From contig RIAZ01000002.1 in NCBI GenBank assembly GCA_003762615.1, positions 186,001-250,000 of the forward strand: 64,000 nucleotides of DNA, in the 5' to 3' direction. The notes beneath the pieces are model-generated. The model did no database searches, had not been told where the DNA came from, and saw only the letters and a program-made list of their open reading frames with translations. The translations under genes and the position numbers were made by a program. This DNA is from Muribaculaceae bacterium Isolate-037 (Harlan) (GTDB taxonomy: Bacteria; Bacteroidota; Bacteroidia; Bacteroidales; Muribaculaceae). Below, one piece after another: positions 10,492-20,840 of this stretch (the stretch's first letter is position 1; the number at the start of each line of letters is the position of its first letter).

Positions 10492-10848
10492 TCATAAATC
10501 CTAATTATGGAATCTCTTTCCCAATTTTATAGGATTGTTCTGTTTTGACGGTGCAAAATTACATCATTATTTTTAATTATCAAAATATTTTATGCTAAAA
10601 TTTAACGGATTTTAAGCCACAAGATATATGATTGTTATGATGAAACATTGCAATGCGGTAATAATCACGATATAAAGATTAATCTGGAAATTTTATGATC
10701 ATATAAAATTTTATTAGATGAAGTCTTATTTCAAAAGATTAAAATTAAGCTTAAACAATTTCAATATGATACTTTTTAGTTGTGTTGCTGTCCGATAAAA
10801 TTTTTATATCTTTTAAAATTTTATCGGACAGCAACACAACTATTATGA
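10492..10848. other. AT-rich intergenic region holding the long hairpin
   Basis: No credible gene. It carries the tRNA-array upstream region and, at its far end, the 27-bp inverted repeat described separately. The remainder is low-complexity A/T. Confidence 0.6.
10778..10841. repeat. Perfect 27-bp inverted repeat with 10-base loop
   Basis: Arms 10778-10804 and 10815-10841 are exact reverse complements; the left arm begins AGTTGTGTTGCTGTCC and ends in AAAATTTT. It sits 7 bases beyond the stop of the giant AlbA_2 gene, so it would be a long stem in that mRNA's 3' end. The minus-strand exit is A-rich rather than T-rich, so it is not a textbook terminator; a pair of abutting IS ends or a tiny MITE is equally possible. 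Confidence 0.85.
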
Positions 10849-13800
10849 TTAGTCTGAAGGAATAAGAGGTTTAAGAAGTAGCTCTATACGCTCTTCGTCA
10901 GATAGTGTCCCATTTAGATTTGGGATAGAGAGACCATAGAAACGCTTTTCTCTGTTTATCGCATCAGGATCGAAAAAATTTATTTTATCTGTAGAGATTA
11001 TCTCTTGTAGAATAATCTCATGATCATTCTCACAAAGCAATTCTCCGGTATTAGAGAAGTTTGAGGACATTGGTATTTCAGATATTTTATCAATACGATA
11101 AAATATCTCTCTATGACCGTGATATTGTTTTATTATAGATAAAAGATAATCGTTTTGCTGTCCGATATTTATACTATGTATTGAAGAGTCGGCACGTAGA
11201 TACTGTTTCTCATTTGTGGTAAGCTCTGAAATTGTCTTCATAGGTATAATGGATGTGTGGTTATCCTTATAACAAATAATAAGAACACCATCACATTCTT
11301 GATGCTTTACCACAATTGCAGCAGAACAACGGGGGTCGCCATCATAGTATAGATCGTCTTCAGATCGGGAGAATGAACAATTGTCAGAGAAATATAAATA
11401 ATAACTTGGAGTTACAAAATTATCCTCGTAATAATGTAAGATGTTTTGTCTGCATTTGCTGAGTAGTGGTTTTGCAGTTCTATCAGGAATCTCTTTTGCA
11501 TCAATATTATTTGTTGACGGTTGTTCTAAAGTTGAAATAATATCCTCGTCTGAATTATCTGTTGATAAGTTTCCATTATCAGACTCAATATCTTGATTGT
11601 CGCTATCAATAGATTGTTCCACAATATTCATTAAGATACGATAATTGTGACTCCTGTTTTTTATAAATTCAGTACGTTCCTCATTTAGTCTTGGTTTAGT
11701 TGTGGAGCTTGCCCTTACATAGATTATACCATCCAATTCTACCGGATATTCAGTGGGACGTATATTTACTTGAATGACTCCTTTTTTTGCTTCAGGATCA
11801 ATGCTTATTTCACAGTGATCCTTCGCATGGGCAGGTATTTTTCTATCAAGATTATTTTGAAGTTCTACTACCATAGCGTCAAGAGTGGCTTTTTGTCCTC
11901 GTCTGAGTCTGTATTGAAGATCATCTTGTAATCCACATTCATATCCTTGATCATTTACGCCAATATACAGTGTGCCTCCCCGGGCATTCATAAATCCACA
12001 TATTATGTGAAGAATCTCATGCATCTGAACATTGGTGTCAGGGTGAACGCCACTTCGAGAAGAATATATCATACTACTTTTAAATTCAACAGTTTGAGAT
12101 TCATCCCCATAATATTTTGAAGTGCGGTTGAGACTGTTTACATTAAGAAGAGTTGTGATGTTCTTGATAATGTCGTGACGCGTTTTTTCCAGTTCCTGCG
12201 GCAGCATATTGTACGCGAGAACCATGGATGCGAGTTTTCCCTCAGTTTCGTTTCGTGGATTTTTAGATACCTCCCATAACCAGGTTGAATTTTTATTGGT
12301 ATCAAGATCTGCAACAATTTTAAGACGCGAGAATAAACGTTCAAGCATTGGAACCGTACAGATCTTAGGATTGATTTTTTCAAGATCTGAGTATGAAATT
12401 TTTTGGTTTTTCCCAAAGTCATGCAGAAGAAGCAGTAATTCCATGTGCATTGTTAATTCTTCAAGTAATGTTGGCTCTTCCGCTAATTTACACAAGATAG
12501 ATGCAAATCCCAATAAATTGAATGCCTTTAGGTATTCTGTTTCAGTATATGCTCTCCGTTGGTATATGTATATCAGTTCAAGGAGTTCATCCCGAGTCAT
12601 AACTTCTTCCATTTCTCTGACCTCGTATGCGTCAGATTCAATACTGTTGGGATCTTCCCCAAATGATTGCATTAGATTATAAAGACAAAGGGATTTCCTT
12701 ATTACCGGAGGAATATCTTCTTGACAAGGGGAAAGTTCTCCAATGAAAAATTGTGTGAGAGTGTTGGAATGATCTTGTTCAACGTATCGAACTCTTACCA
12801 GTTTCCCTTCAGACAGATGATCATTAGATGAATCTCGTTCAATCTTGAATGTGGATCCAAGTTCTGTGAGACAGAGCCAGACGTTATTAATCCTGTCAAA
12901 ATGCGTGATTATGCCAATGAGGTCTTTGTCTGGTGTGGCGGTTTCCAAAAGAAAATTGTCAATCTGGTTCTTCATACTGAATGACAGAACATCATTTTTT
13001 TTGGATACGGTTGCAGTAAACATCAGAGGTTGTCCATCTCTATTATGAGCAAAGTTAAGGCTCCCATCATAATTACCTGGTCTATCTTTGGCAGAAAGCC
13101 AACCAATCATATTTTGAGTGTCGCATATCATCCAACCATCCCCCTTATAAATGTCGTCGCAAATTGTGCAATGAAATTGTAATCGTTGTCTTTCCGGTCC
13201 GGAATTTAGAAAAATGACGTTGTCGATAATAACCTTTACTTCTTCTCCATCATACGGTTCGGTTTTCTCTTTAGGAGTGTATTCTCTTGTGTCAGATTGA
13301 TTTTCTCCAAAAATAGACCATGAAATATCTTCCCAAAGTTGTTTGAAAACTTTCAGATCTTTACTTTTACGAAGATTTTTTGAAGGAATAGGTTCGGTCA
13401 AGGATATTTTGGTAGAAAGCCAATCAAATAATTCATTTGGAATTACTGTGGATTCTTCGTCAGCTTTATTTGCGATAATCTGTATGCTGCCGGATTTGAG
13501 ATGTAATTCTGCTTTTGATGAATAGTAAATCTTTGACACTACCTTTCTCTCTTCAAGATTTGGTGAAGGATGGGAGGATTTCAGAAATAGAAGGGTGGGG
13601 CAATCTGTTTCCGCCCAACCGAATTCATTTGGTATTTCTAATCCGAGAAGTGCCTCAATGCTTTTATTTAAAAGAATATTTATATTGTCTGGAACAAGAT
13701 AAGATATGTAGCGGTATAACATTGATCTATTAAGATTAGATTCAATATTATCTGCTTCAATAGCCAGAAGCCTCTGCACGGCAATTGCTATAATTATTCG

Positions 13801-14937
13801 TACAATTATTTTATTTCCATCACTTGTGTCGTTTGCGGGGAGCTGGTTAATCTTTGTTGAATTTTCTGTTATGAAAATTTGTAGTTGTTCTACAAGTGCA
13901 GTTCTGAATGGTTCGTTTTTCCAATTTGAGATGTCCCAGTTGTGCAATGCTTCAAATAGTTCACCCATTCGAGTGTTGATTAATTCCGGACGAAGCTTGA
14001 GTATCGTCATTAATATCTTAAATTGTCTTGCCGGATTATATAGGTAGCCAGCATCCTTAAGATGCAGAAATACATTGTCGATAAAGCTCTCATCATTTTG
14101 ATTTAATATTTTTGCTGCCGCTTCGAGATGCTGTTCAAATAATTCAATATGATTAGATAGTCTTATTTGTAACAATGTGCGTTGATCTTGATTGCAGTTC
14201 CTAAGATAGTCTGAGCCTTCCAATATGTATAAAGCTATCTCTTTTTCCAATTGAATTAGTTTGGAAATTTTTGAAAGAGATTTCAAGTTGTCTTTACAAG
14301 ATATTAACCAATCAGTTATCATGGTTGTTGAACTTTTCAAGATTTCTAAAATCCAAGAAGGATCTCCGATATCATGTAAACTTAGAGAATGATGGAATTG
14401 TGGAATCCTTTTTAGAATATTCAGGAAAGTATTGTAATAGTGCGGATTAATCCCTAAAATATTTAGCCAAGATGGAAGATCATAAAAATCTAAAGATAAT
14501 GCAACTGATAATTTACCAACATATTTTAGTGATATATTGACTCCATTAATATGTAATATTCTGCATTTTACGTTATTACCTTGAGATAATGTGCTTGGCG
14601 CATTGTATAATTTAAAACAGAGTCCATTTGAATCCTCAAGTTCGAAATATTGATCATAATCGAATTTGACAGATTTTATGGTAAAATTATATTCTTTGCC
14701 TTCTGTGTAAAATCTGCTGATTATCGATGCCATGTCTTGTCTTAATGTGATAGGGTATGTGGATTTGACATAGCAGCGAATATAGTCGGGTAGAGGTTGA
14801 TTTATTTGAAATTTAAATTTTCTAATAGAAAATTCCATATTATCATCAGTGCGGACTTTATAATATTTTTTTCCTGATGATTCTTTTACAATGTCGAAAT
14901 TGTATGTATTTCCTTGGATGATGTCTGTAGATCTCAT
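10849..14937 (-). CDS. Giant AlbA_2 (Schlafen-type) domain protein, ~1360 aa
   Basis: Very large soluble protein of about 1362 aa. The one domain I recognise is an AlbA_2/Schlafen-type putative nucleic-acid-binding domain at roughly residues 945-1095: TVEFKSS, then GFMNARGGTLYIGVND, EISIDPEAKKGVIQV and a final YVRASSTTKPR. N-terminal residues ~1-140 hold two similar short units (GNTYNFDIV..YYKVRTDD and GKEYNFTIK..YFELEDSNG) suggestive of tandem beta/OB-like folds; a mid-protein stretch near 600-750 has a similar beta-rich look with a CTIC pair. The C-terminal ~270 residues are unrecognised, without a visible P-loop. The start chosen is MRSTDIIQG; an in-frame ATG 12 codons upstream is weaker. 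It stands alone between two uvrA genes. Confidence 0.75.
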   Translation of the reverse strand: MRSTDIIQGNTYNFDIVKESSGKKYYKVRTDDNMEFSIRKFKFQINQPLPDYIRCYVKSTYPITLRQDMASIISRFYTEGKEYNFTIKSVKFDYDQYFELEDSNGLCFKLYNAPSTLSQGNNVKCRILHINGVNISLKYVGKLSVALSLDFYDLPSWLNILGINPHYYNTFLNILKRIPQFHHSLSLHDIGDPSWILEILKSSTTMITDWLISCKDNLKSLSKISKLIQLEKEIALYILEGSDYLRNCNQDQRTLLQIRLSNHIELFEQHLEAAAKILNQNDESFIDNVFLHLKDAGYLYNPARQFKILMTILKLRPELINTRMGELFEALHNWDISNWKNEPFRTALVEQLQIFITENSTKINQLPANDTSDGNKIIVRIIIAIAVQRLLAIEADNIESNLNRSMLYRYISYLVPDNINILLNKSIEALLGLEIPNEFGWAETDCPTLLFLKSSHPSPNLEERKVVSKIYYSSKAELHLKSGSIQIIANKADEESTVIPNELFDWLSTKISLTEPIPSKNLRKSKDLKVFKQLWEDISWSIFGENQSDTREYTPKEKTEPYDGEEVKVIIDNVIFLNSGPERQRLQFHCTICDDIYKGDGWMICDTQNMIGWLSAKDRPGNYDGSLNFAHNRDGQPLMFTATVSKKNDVLSFSMKNQIDNFLLETATPDKDLIGIITHFDRINNVWLCLTELGSTFKIERDSSNDHLSEGKLVRVRYVEQDHSNTLTQFFIGELSPCQEDIPPVIRKSLCLYNLMQSFGEDPNSIESDAYEVREMEEVMTRDELLELIYIYQRRAYTETEYLKAFNLLGFASILCKLAEEPTLLEELTMHMELLLLLHDFGKNQKISYSDLEKINPKICTVPMLERLFSRLKIVADLDTNKNSTWLWEVSKNPRNETEGKLASMVLAYNMLPQELEKTRHDIIKNITTLLNVNSLNRTSKYYGDESQTVEFKSSMIYSSRSGVHPDTNVQMHEILHIICGFMNARGGTLYIGVNDQGYECGLQDDLQYRLRRGQKATLDAMVVELQNNLDRKIPAHAKDHCEISIDPEAKKGVIQVNIRPTEYPVELDGIIYVRASSTTKPRLNEERTEFIKNRSHNYRILMNIVEQSIDSDNQDIESDNGNLSTDNSDEDIISTLEQPSTNNIDAKEIPDRTAKPLLSKCRQNILHYYEDNFVTPSYYLYFSDNCSFSRSEDDLYYDGDPRCSAAIVVKHQECDGVLIICYKDNHTSIIPMKTISELTTNEKQYLRADSSIHSINIGQQNDYLLSIIKQYHGHREIFYRIDKISEIPMSSNFSNTGELLCENDHEIILQEIISTDKINFFDPDAINREKRFYGLSIPNLNGTLSDEERIELLLKPLIPSD

Positions 14938-14973
14938 GAGTTTGATTTTAGTTAATGTTTTATACAACCACAT

Positions 14974-15432
14974 GTGGCGTGTTTGTCAGAATGCATTATA
15001 ATTTTTTTTCACAAGAAAATGTCGAGTGAATATCTAACAATGTACAAAAGTAACATAAATTTTTCAAAAAGAAAAGATTATTTATCGTTTATCGAAATCT
15101 TAATCTGCAATTTGTATATTGAGATTCCAACATTAATTTGTCTGATAGACTATAATATTGAAATCTCAATGAATAAAAACAAGTATAGGGTATTCCTCAA
15201 AAAATACTATTTAACATAATATAGATTATATAAATATATGAAATCCCTCAAAAAGACATAGATCTAAAGAATTTAATTAAATTTTATAACTAAGATCTCT
15301 TGTTTATAGATACAAAAATAACGCTAAGATTTATAATCTCGGCGTTATTTTAAAACCTTTTATAGTTAAATTGTCAATTTATTATTTATGACTTTATATC
15401 CATTGAGTTGTATAAGATTTTATTATATGAAT
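14974..15432. other. AT-rich intergenic region with giant-gene promoter and uvrA terminator
   Basis: No credible gene. On the minus strand TACTTTTG (15045-15052) fits a -7 box for the AlbA_2 gene, though a correctly spaced TTTG is not evident. The rest is A/T-rich; the terminator of the second uvrA is at its end. Confidence 0.55.
15314..15351 (-). terminator. Terminator after second uvrA
   Basis: AAAATAACGCCGAGATT pairs (two imperfect positions) with AATCTTAGCGTTATTTTT on the minus strand, finishing in a T run. It lies about 80 bases downstream of the uvrA stop. Confidence 0.7.
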
Positions 15433-18261
15433 TTAAATATTTAATTCTTTCTTTAAAAATTGTGCGGTATGTGTGTTTGTTTGGGCAATATCCTCCGGAG
15501 TTCCTGAAGCTATGATACGACCTCCATCTCTTCCTCCTTCTGGACCCATATCAATTACATAGTCCGCACATTTAATAATATCGAGATTATGCTCAATTAC
15601 AATCATCGTATTGCCTTTATCCACTAAGCGGTTGATAACTTTCAACAGCACTCTTATATCTTCAAAATGCAATCCGGTGGTAGGTTCATCAAGAATAAAA
15701 AGGGTCTTACCGGTATCTTTCTTTGATAATTCGGTCGCTAATTTTACGCGTTGATTTTCTCCTCCGCTTAGTGTACTTGAAGGCTGTCCTAATTTTAAAT
15801 ATCCAAGACCAACATCTTGTAAGACTTTTATTTTTTTGAGGATATTTGGAATATTCTCAAAAAAATCTACGGCTTGATTAACAGTCATATCTAAAACATC
15901 CGAAATGGATTTTCCTTTAAATCTAACTTCCAATGTTTCTCTGTTATATCTTTTCCCATGACATGTCTCACATGGAACGAGTACATCCGGTAAGAAATTC
16001 ATCTCAATAGTACGATATCCGTTACCTTTACAGGTTTCACATCTTCCTCCTGCAACATTGAACGAGAATCTACCAGCCTTATATCCTCTGAGTTTTGAAT
16101 CAGGAAGATCCACGAATAGTTTCCTTATATCAGAAAATACTCCGGTATATGTAGCCGGATTGGATCGTGGAGATCTGCCTAATGGAGTTTGATCTACTGT
16201 GACAATTTTATCGATATTATCAATACCTGTTATTTCCTTATATGGCAAAGGTTCATTTAAGGAACGATAAAACTTTTTACTCAAAATCGGTTGAAGAGTC
16301 CCGTTTATTAGAGAGGATTTACCACTGCCACTAACTCCGGTGACACATACAAATAATCCTAATGGAAGATGCAGATGAACATTTTTGAGATTATGTCCTG
16401 AAGCATTATAAATATCTATGAATTTACCATTCCCAATACGTCGTTTATTAGGAATCGGAATAGTTCTTTCTCCATTTAAATAGCTTGCAGTGAGTGTATG
16501 ATTGTTCATTAATTCGGATACAGCCCCTTGAAACACAACATTCCCTCCATGTCGTCCTGCTCCAGGACCTATATCAATGATGTAATCAGCTTCAGTCATA
16601 ATGTCTTTATCATGTTCGACAACTATAACTGAATTTCCGGAATCTCTTAGCTGTTTTAGACTATTTATAAGACGTATATTATCTCGTTGGTGAAGACCAA
16701 TAGACGGCTCGTCAAGAATATATAGCACATTAATCAACTGGGTACCTATTTGCGTTGCTAACCTTATACGCTGGCTTTCCCCTCCGCTTAATGAAGCGCT
16801 ACTTCGATTTAGAGACAGATAATCAAGTCCCACATCAAGCAAAAATCTAAGACGGCTGTTTATTTCCTTTAGTATCTCTATGGCAACGACTCTCTTTGCC
16901 GGATCTATTTTTTCTTCAAGATCTTTTGTCCATTCATAAAGCTCGGAAATATCCATTCTTGCAACATCTCCGATACTTTTATTATCAATATAGTAATGAA
17001 GTGCAATTTTGTTTAACCTATCCCCTTTGCATTCAGGGCAAATTTTCTTAGAAAAAAATTGAGCTTCTAATTTATTTGTATTTCCGGTTTGCTCATCAAG
17101 TGCTATTGCTTCGATAAACTTTATTAGGCCTTCGTAAGAATCTGCATAGTATGATGTGGATAACGTCGCATTCTGAATATCAAGTTTATGATCGGTTCCA
17201 TTCAGAATATCATTTTTTGCGTCTTCAGGAAGATCTATCCAAGGAGTCTTTATGTTAGAATCATATAGTCTGCATATTGCTTCCAATTGCCAAAATATAA
17301 GTGAATTTTTATATTTCCCAAGAGGTGTAATTGCTCCATCATAAATGGATAAATTCTTATTAGGAATTATTTTATTCTCATCAATAATATTTATTACTCC
17401 AAGCCCCCTACATTTTGGGCAATATCCATGTGGAGAATTAAATGAGAAATTATGAGGGGCAGCCTCCGGATATGATAGTCCATTTTCAGAATCCATTAAA
17501 AGTTGACTGTAATATCGCACGGTATTGCTATCCATGTCAAGTATCATTAATTCTTTATCACCTTGCTTTAATGCTTCATCTATGGATGCGCGTAGACGCT
17601 GAATGTTATTTGTCTTTAAACGTAGACGATCAATTACTATTTCAATTGAATGGTTTTTATATCGATCAAGCTTCATTCCATAAGATAATTCTTTTATGGT
17701 TCCGTCTATCCTGACATAAAGATATCCTTTCTTCCTTAATGTTTCAAATAATTCTTTGTAATGGCCTTTTCTATTTTTTACTATTGGTGCTAAAATCTGA
17801 ATTTTTCTATCATCATAATTATCTAATAGTAATGATACAATTTTATCTTTAGAATACTTAACCATAGGTTTGCCTGAAATATAACTTCTTGCTTCGCCTA
17901 AACGGGCAAAAAGTAGACGAAAGAAGTCATATATCTCTGTTGTTGTACCTATTGTACTACGTGGATTTTTATTTACGGTCTTTTGTTCAATACTAATTAC
18001 CGGATTGAGTCCTGTAATTTTGTCGACATCCGGACGTTCTAATGAGCCGAGCATATTACGTGCATACGAGGAAAATGTCTCGATATAGCGTCTCTGTCCT
18101 TCTGCAAATATTGTATCAAAAGCTAATGATGATTTTCCACATCCACTTAATCCAGTTATAACGCATAAGGAATTATGTGGGATTGTGACATCAATGTTTT
18201 TTAGATTGTGAACTCTTGCGCCATAAACCTCAAGAGAATCTGTCGCTGTAATATTATTCAT
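15433..18261 (-). CDS. uvrA: UvrA excinuclease ABC subunit A, paralogue 2
   Basis: Second complete UvrA, 942 aa, clearly diverged from paralogue 1. It keeps both nucleotide sites (GLSGCGKSS near residue 35, GVSGSGKSS near 645), signatures LSGGESQRI and LSGGENQRV, Walker B ILDEPSIGLH and ILDEPTTGLH, and the C-terminal zinc module CETCKGNG ... CETCHGKR. As in paralogue 1, the N-terminal zinc site has only the CPKC half. No inactivating lesion is visible, so it should be an active ATPase. Whether it serves NER or a specialised role (some UvrA2 proteins are tied to resistance or secondary metabolites) cannot be told here. Confidence 0.95.
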   Translation of the reverse strand: MNNITATDSLEVYGARVHNLKNIDVTIPHNSLCVITGLSGCGKSSLAFDTIFAEGQRRYIETFSSYARNMLGSLERPDVDKITGLNPVISIEQKTVNKNPRSTIGTTTEIYDFFRLLFARLGEARSYISGKPMVKYSKDKIVSLLLDNYDDRKIQILAPIVKNRKGHYKELFETLRKKGYLYVRIDGTIKELSYGMKLDRYKNHSIEIVIDRLRLKTNNIQRLRASIDEALKQGDKELMILDMDSNTVRYYSQLLMDSENGLSYPEAAPHNFSFNSPHGYCPKCRGLGVINIIDENKIIPNKNLSIYDGAITPLGKYKNSLIFWQLEAICRLYDSNIKTPWIDLPEDAKNDILNGTDHKLDIQNATLSTSYYADSYEGLIKFIEAIALDEQTGNTNKLEAQFFSKKICPECKGDRLNKIALHYYIDNKSIGDVARMDISELYEWTKDLEEKIDPAKRVVAIEILKEINSRLRFLLDVGLDYLSLNRSSASLSGGESQRIRLATQIGTQLINVLYILDEPSIGLHQRDNIRLINSLKQLRDSGNSVIVVEHDKDIMTEADYIIDIGPGAGRHGGNVVFQGAVSELMNNHTLTASYLNGERTIPIPNKRRIGNGKFIDIYNASGHNLKNVHLHLPLGLFVCVTGVSGSGKSSLINGTLQPILSKKFYRSLNEPLPYKEITGIDNIDKIVTVDQTPLGRSPRSNPATYTGVFSDIRKLFVDLPDSKLRGYKAGRFSFNVAGGRCETCKGNGYRTIEMNFLPDVLVPCETCHGKRYNRETLEVRFKGKSISDVLDMTVNQAVDFFENIPNILKKIKVLQDVGLGYLKLGQPSSTLSGGENQRVKLATELSKKDTGKTLFILDEPTTGLHFEDIRVLLKVINRLVDKGNTMIVIEHNLDIIKCADYVIDMGPEGGRDGGRIIASGTPEDIAQTNTHTAQFLKKELNI

Positions 18262-18326
18262 TGTCGATTTTTATTATATATGAATTTAGATTATTTGGAT
18301 TTTAGAATATGTTACCATTACTACTA

Positions 18327-19676
18327 TTATGGTATGATAGGTTTAGTAGAATTGGTTTGATGTGTTATTATATTTATGTCGCCACTTTTTTTATAATTCT
18401 TTCCGTCAGCTCCCGTTGCAGTTACAACGTAGAAAAATACACCGGATCCGAGATATTTACCATTATACTTTCCATCCCATCCATCTGCTGGATTTTCAAA
18501 ATAGAATATTTCATGACCATATCTATCGTATATCCAACACTTGAAGTCAATTAAAGAGCGATAACTTACTTTCCAGACATCATTCACCCCATCTCCATCA
18601 GGCGTAAAGATATTTGGAATCTTCAATTCAGATGAACCAATTTCCACTGTATAAGTATTACCAAATGACTCGCAACTTCCATCTGCATTACTTGCGATAC
18701 ATCGAATGTAAGTAGTACCATCATCCATAAATGTGTAGGTGAGATCCGGCTCAGTTATGCGATATTTTATATCATTAAAATCAGGATCTGTTGCCATTTG
18801 CCATTCTATATGTCTGACTGCATCACTGACGTAAGACATAAATTCAATTTCGCATGGAGCTGAGCCGCCAAGATTCCCTCCTTCTTCTTTAATTAGATTT
18901 CCAATTTTGTCGTCATCTGTATTTTGTTCTGCAAATGTTCTGATGTCGATTGAATACGGAGAATATGGCATACTTTCAAAATGATACTCTTCTCCCCATT
19001 CTTTGAGAAACGTATCTCCGGAAATTCTGTATGTAGTTGAACAATATATTGGAGGAGAGAGTAATATTAAATGATTTATATAGGGGAGTTGTTTTGTTAT
19101 AATACGTTGATTATATCGCATATTTTCATTATCCCATTCTAAATTATTATATGAGCACTCAATACCTCTGTCTAATGTTTCTCGTTTGCCATTTATAGTA
19201 TAATAATAAATGGCAGGAGCATCCCCTTCAATATCTAATATTGTTGTATTACATTCTTGATTTTCCGACAGAATGATATTACTTATGTCAATAGTATATT
19301 TGCTATAATCAATTATCCAGAATATGTAGTTTTTATTGCCATCATTAATGATATACCCCATGTCAGGAACTACATTATGTAGCGTAGATTTTTTACCATC
19401 AATATGTATATTTTTTAACTGTTGAGCGTAGGCTCCTCCAAGATTAGAATAAGAATACCATTCGACAGGAGATATCGCCTCTGATTCAAAGGTCATGGAT
19501 ACTTCATCGGAAATGTTGCTTAAAACATATATCTTATCAATTCCGGTTGATTTATCTGGAGAAATGGATATCACTTTTTTATTGCAATTATCAAAGGATA
19601 TATTATATGCCGCTGCGTTGAACGAAAATAGGATACATCCAAAGATTATTTTAAGATTATGTGTGCGTGAGTGCAT
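18327..19676 (-). CDS. Secreted protein with T9SS type B (gliding-associated) C-terminal domain
   Basis: 449-aa exported protein. The N-terminus is a signal peptide (hydrophobic IIFGCILFSFNAAA). The last ~90 residues are a type B T9SS/CHU_C sorting domain: IPNIFTPDGDGVNDVW, IYDRYGHEIFYFENPADGWDG, YLGSGVFFYVVTATG. Such domains direct export across the outer membrane by PorU/PorZ-type machinery and are typical of Bacteroidetes. The middle (residues ~30-350) is beta-rich, probably Ig-like, and includes a stretch on sensory differences (CEIEFMSYVSDAVRHIEWQ) of no named family. Likely surface-anchored or released; substrate unknown. Monocistronic on the minus strand. Confidence 0.88.
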   Translation of the reverse strand: MHSRTHNLKIIFGCILFSFNAAAYNISFDNCNKKVISISPDKSTGIDKIYVLSNISDEVSMTFESEAISPVEWYSYSNLGGAYAQQLKNIHIDGKKSTLHNVVPDMGYIINDGNKNYIFWIIDYSKYTIDISNIILSENQECNTTILDIEGDAPAIYYYTINGKRETLDRGIECSYNNLEWDNENMRYNQRIITKQLPYINHLILLSPPIYCSTTYRISGDTFLKEWGEEYHFESMPYSPYSIDIRTFAEQNTDDDKIGNLIKEEGGNLGGSAPCEIEFMSYVSDAVRHIEWQMATDPDFNDIKYRITEPDLTYTFMDDGTTYIRCIASNADGSCESFGNTYTVEIGSSELKIPNIFTPDGDGVNDVWKVSYRSLIDFKCWIYDRYGHEIFYFENPADGWDGKYNGKYLGSGVFFYVVTATGADGKNYKKSGDINIITHQTNSTKPIIP

Positions 19677-20231
19677 AATAAATATAGCCTTTGTGTTCTC
19701 TCAATAATTTATTTAAATATTGAGAATTTGGGAATGGTATACATCAAAGCAGAAATGTAAATCAAAGTTTGCCATTACTTACCTTATATATTTAAACGAC
19801 TGATAAAATTAAAAATTGCCAAAAGGTGATATTTATATCAGTTCATTCCCCATGTATTCATGATTTTTTAGAGGATTTTATCATAGAATATTAAAATTTG
19901 AGATATTTTATCTAAATCATGAAATAATTTATAGTTTTTATTTAGGAGGTAAACCTCTTATTATCTACATTTTGGAATATATTCTGTTAAAATTAAGGGG
20001 GATTTCCTTAGAATTTTTAGATAATAGTTGTGGGAGTGATTGGATTTCTTAAAATTTTCGGGGATTTTGATTATAATCTTTCTTGATTTTTTTTGATTAG
20101 TACTAAGACCTCTCTCTCAAATCACATTTCTCTTTAATCTGAATTGTAAATATGGGGGGTGTTTGGATTGTATTAATGGACAGCCTAAATATAAGTTATT
20201 ATTGGAACTTATATGGTTTTAGAAGATAATG
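19677..20231. other. AT-rich intergenic region, no gene seen
   Basis: About 555 bases without a believable reading frame. Close to the T9SS gene is a hairpin CTCAATAATTTA / TAAATATTGAG (around 19700-19724) that would lie in its leader. Nothing else recognisable. Confidence 0.55.
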
Positions 20232-20816
20232 TCACTTCTCAGGATAGAAGGTTTCAAAGGTAGAGTCATCATAGTATATTGTGATTTGAGTAACTTTTCT
20301 TGTTTTCTTTGTATTCTTCGCCAAATCTGATAATAGGACAGAGTTTTTTATTTGAGCTATAACATCATCATTTACGACGTCTTGGATTACAGCATGATCT
20401 GTATTTGTGGAGAGTTCTTTGCATTTTCCAGATATGTCTTGTATTGTTTGATTTTCTATAATCTCAGAATTATCCGATATGCCGATGTTGTCATTATTGC
20501 ATATATTTATTGGATCTGTATAGTTCTGACAATAAATTTGCTTGTTCTGATCATCTTCTTCATTAGGGGTATTGCGATTAGATGAATCACTATTCCACAT
20601 ACAGCCTTCTCCAAACATTAGCCATAATATTGATAGATTTGGATATGTATTGTGAATCTGTGCTATAATTACATCACTTACCTTCTTATTTCTCCCTGTT
20701 AGTAATTGTGATAGTGTAGGACGAGATATATTACACTCATCTGCAAATTGAGAATTTGAGATTCTTAAATTTTCGATAAGGAGTTTTAGACGAAGTGCAA
20801 TATTTTGATCAGACAT
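20232..20816 (-). CDS. XRE-family helix-turn-helix regulator
   Basis: 194-aa protein. N-terminal Cro/CI-type HTH at residues ~8-65 (LKLLIENLRISNSQFADEC, ISRPTLSQLLTGRNKKVSD, YPNLSILWLMFGEG). The last ~20 residues, KVTQITIYYDDSTFETFYP, are a short conserved module seen at the C-terminus of many Bacteroidales XRE proteins. The linker between is Asn/Asp rich and disordered. Its promoter is overlapped by an inverted repeat TATTTGCAA/TTGCAAATA, so autoregulation is likely. No co-directional partner gene adjoins it. Confidence 0.87.
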   Translation of the reverse strand: MSDQNIALRLKLLIENLRISNSQFADECNISRPTLSQLLTGRNKKVSDVIIAQIHNTYPNLSILWLMFGEGCMWNSDSSNRNTPNEEDDQNKQIYCQNYTDPINICNNDNIGISDNSEIIENQTIQDISGKCKELSTNTDHAVIQDVVNDDVIAQIKNSVLLSDLAKNTKKTRKVTQITIYYDDSTFETFYPEK

Positions 20817-20840
20817 GATTGTTTACATTTATGAAATATT

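Noticed and set aside
10126..10532. Plus-strand repetitive frames of 74-123 codons over the tRNA array, and the CRISPR-like 93-bp periodicity
   Set aside because: They are translations of four tandem tRNA-Gln genes and spacers; the period is tRNA plus spacer, and repeat units are 71 nt cloverleafs.
12209..12682. 157-codon plus-strand frame inside the giant gene
   Set aside because: Antisense shadow of a long, better-supported coding frame.
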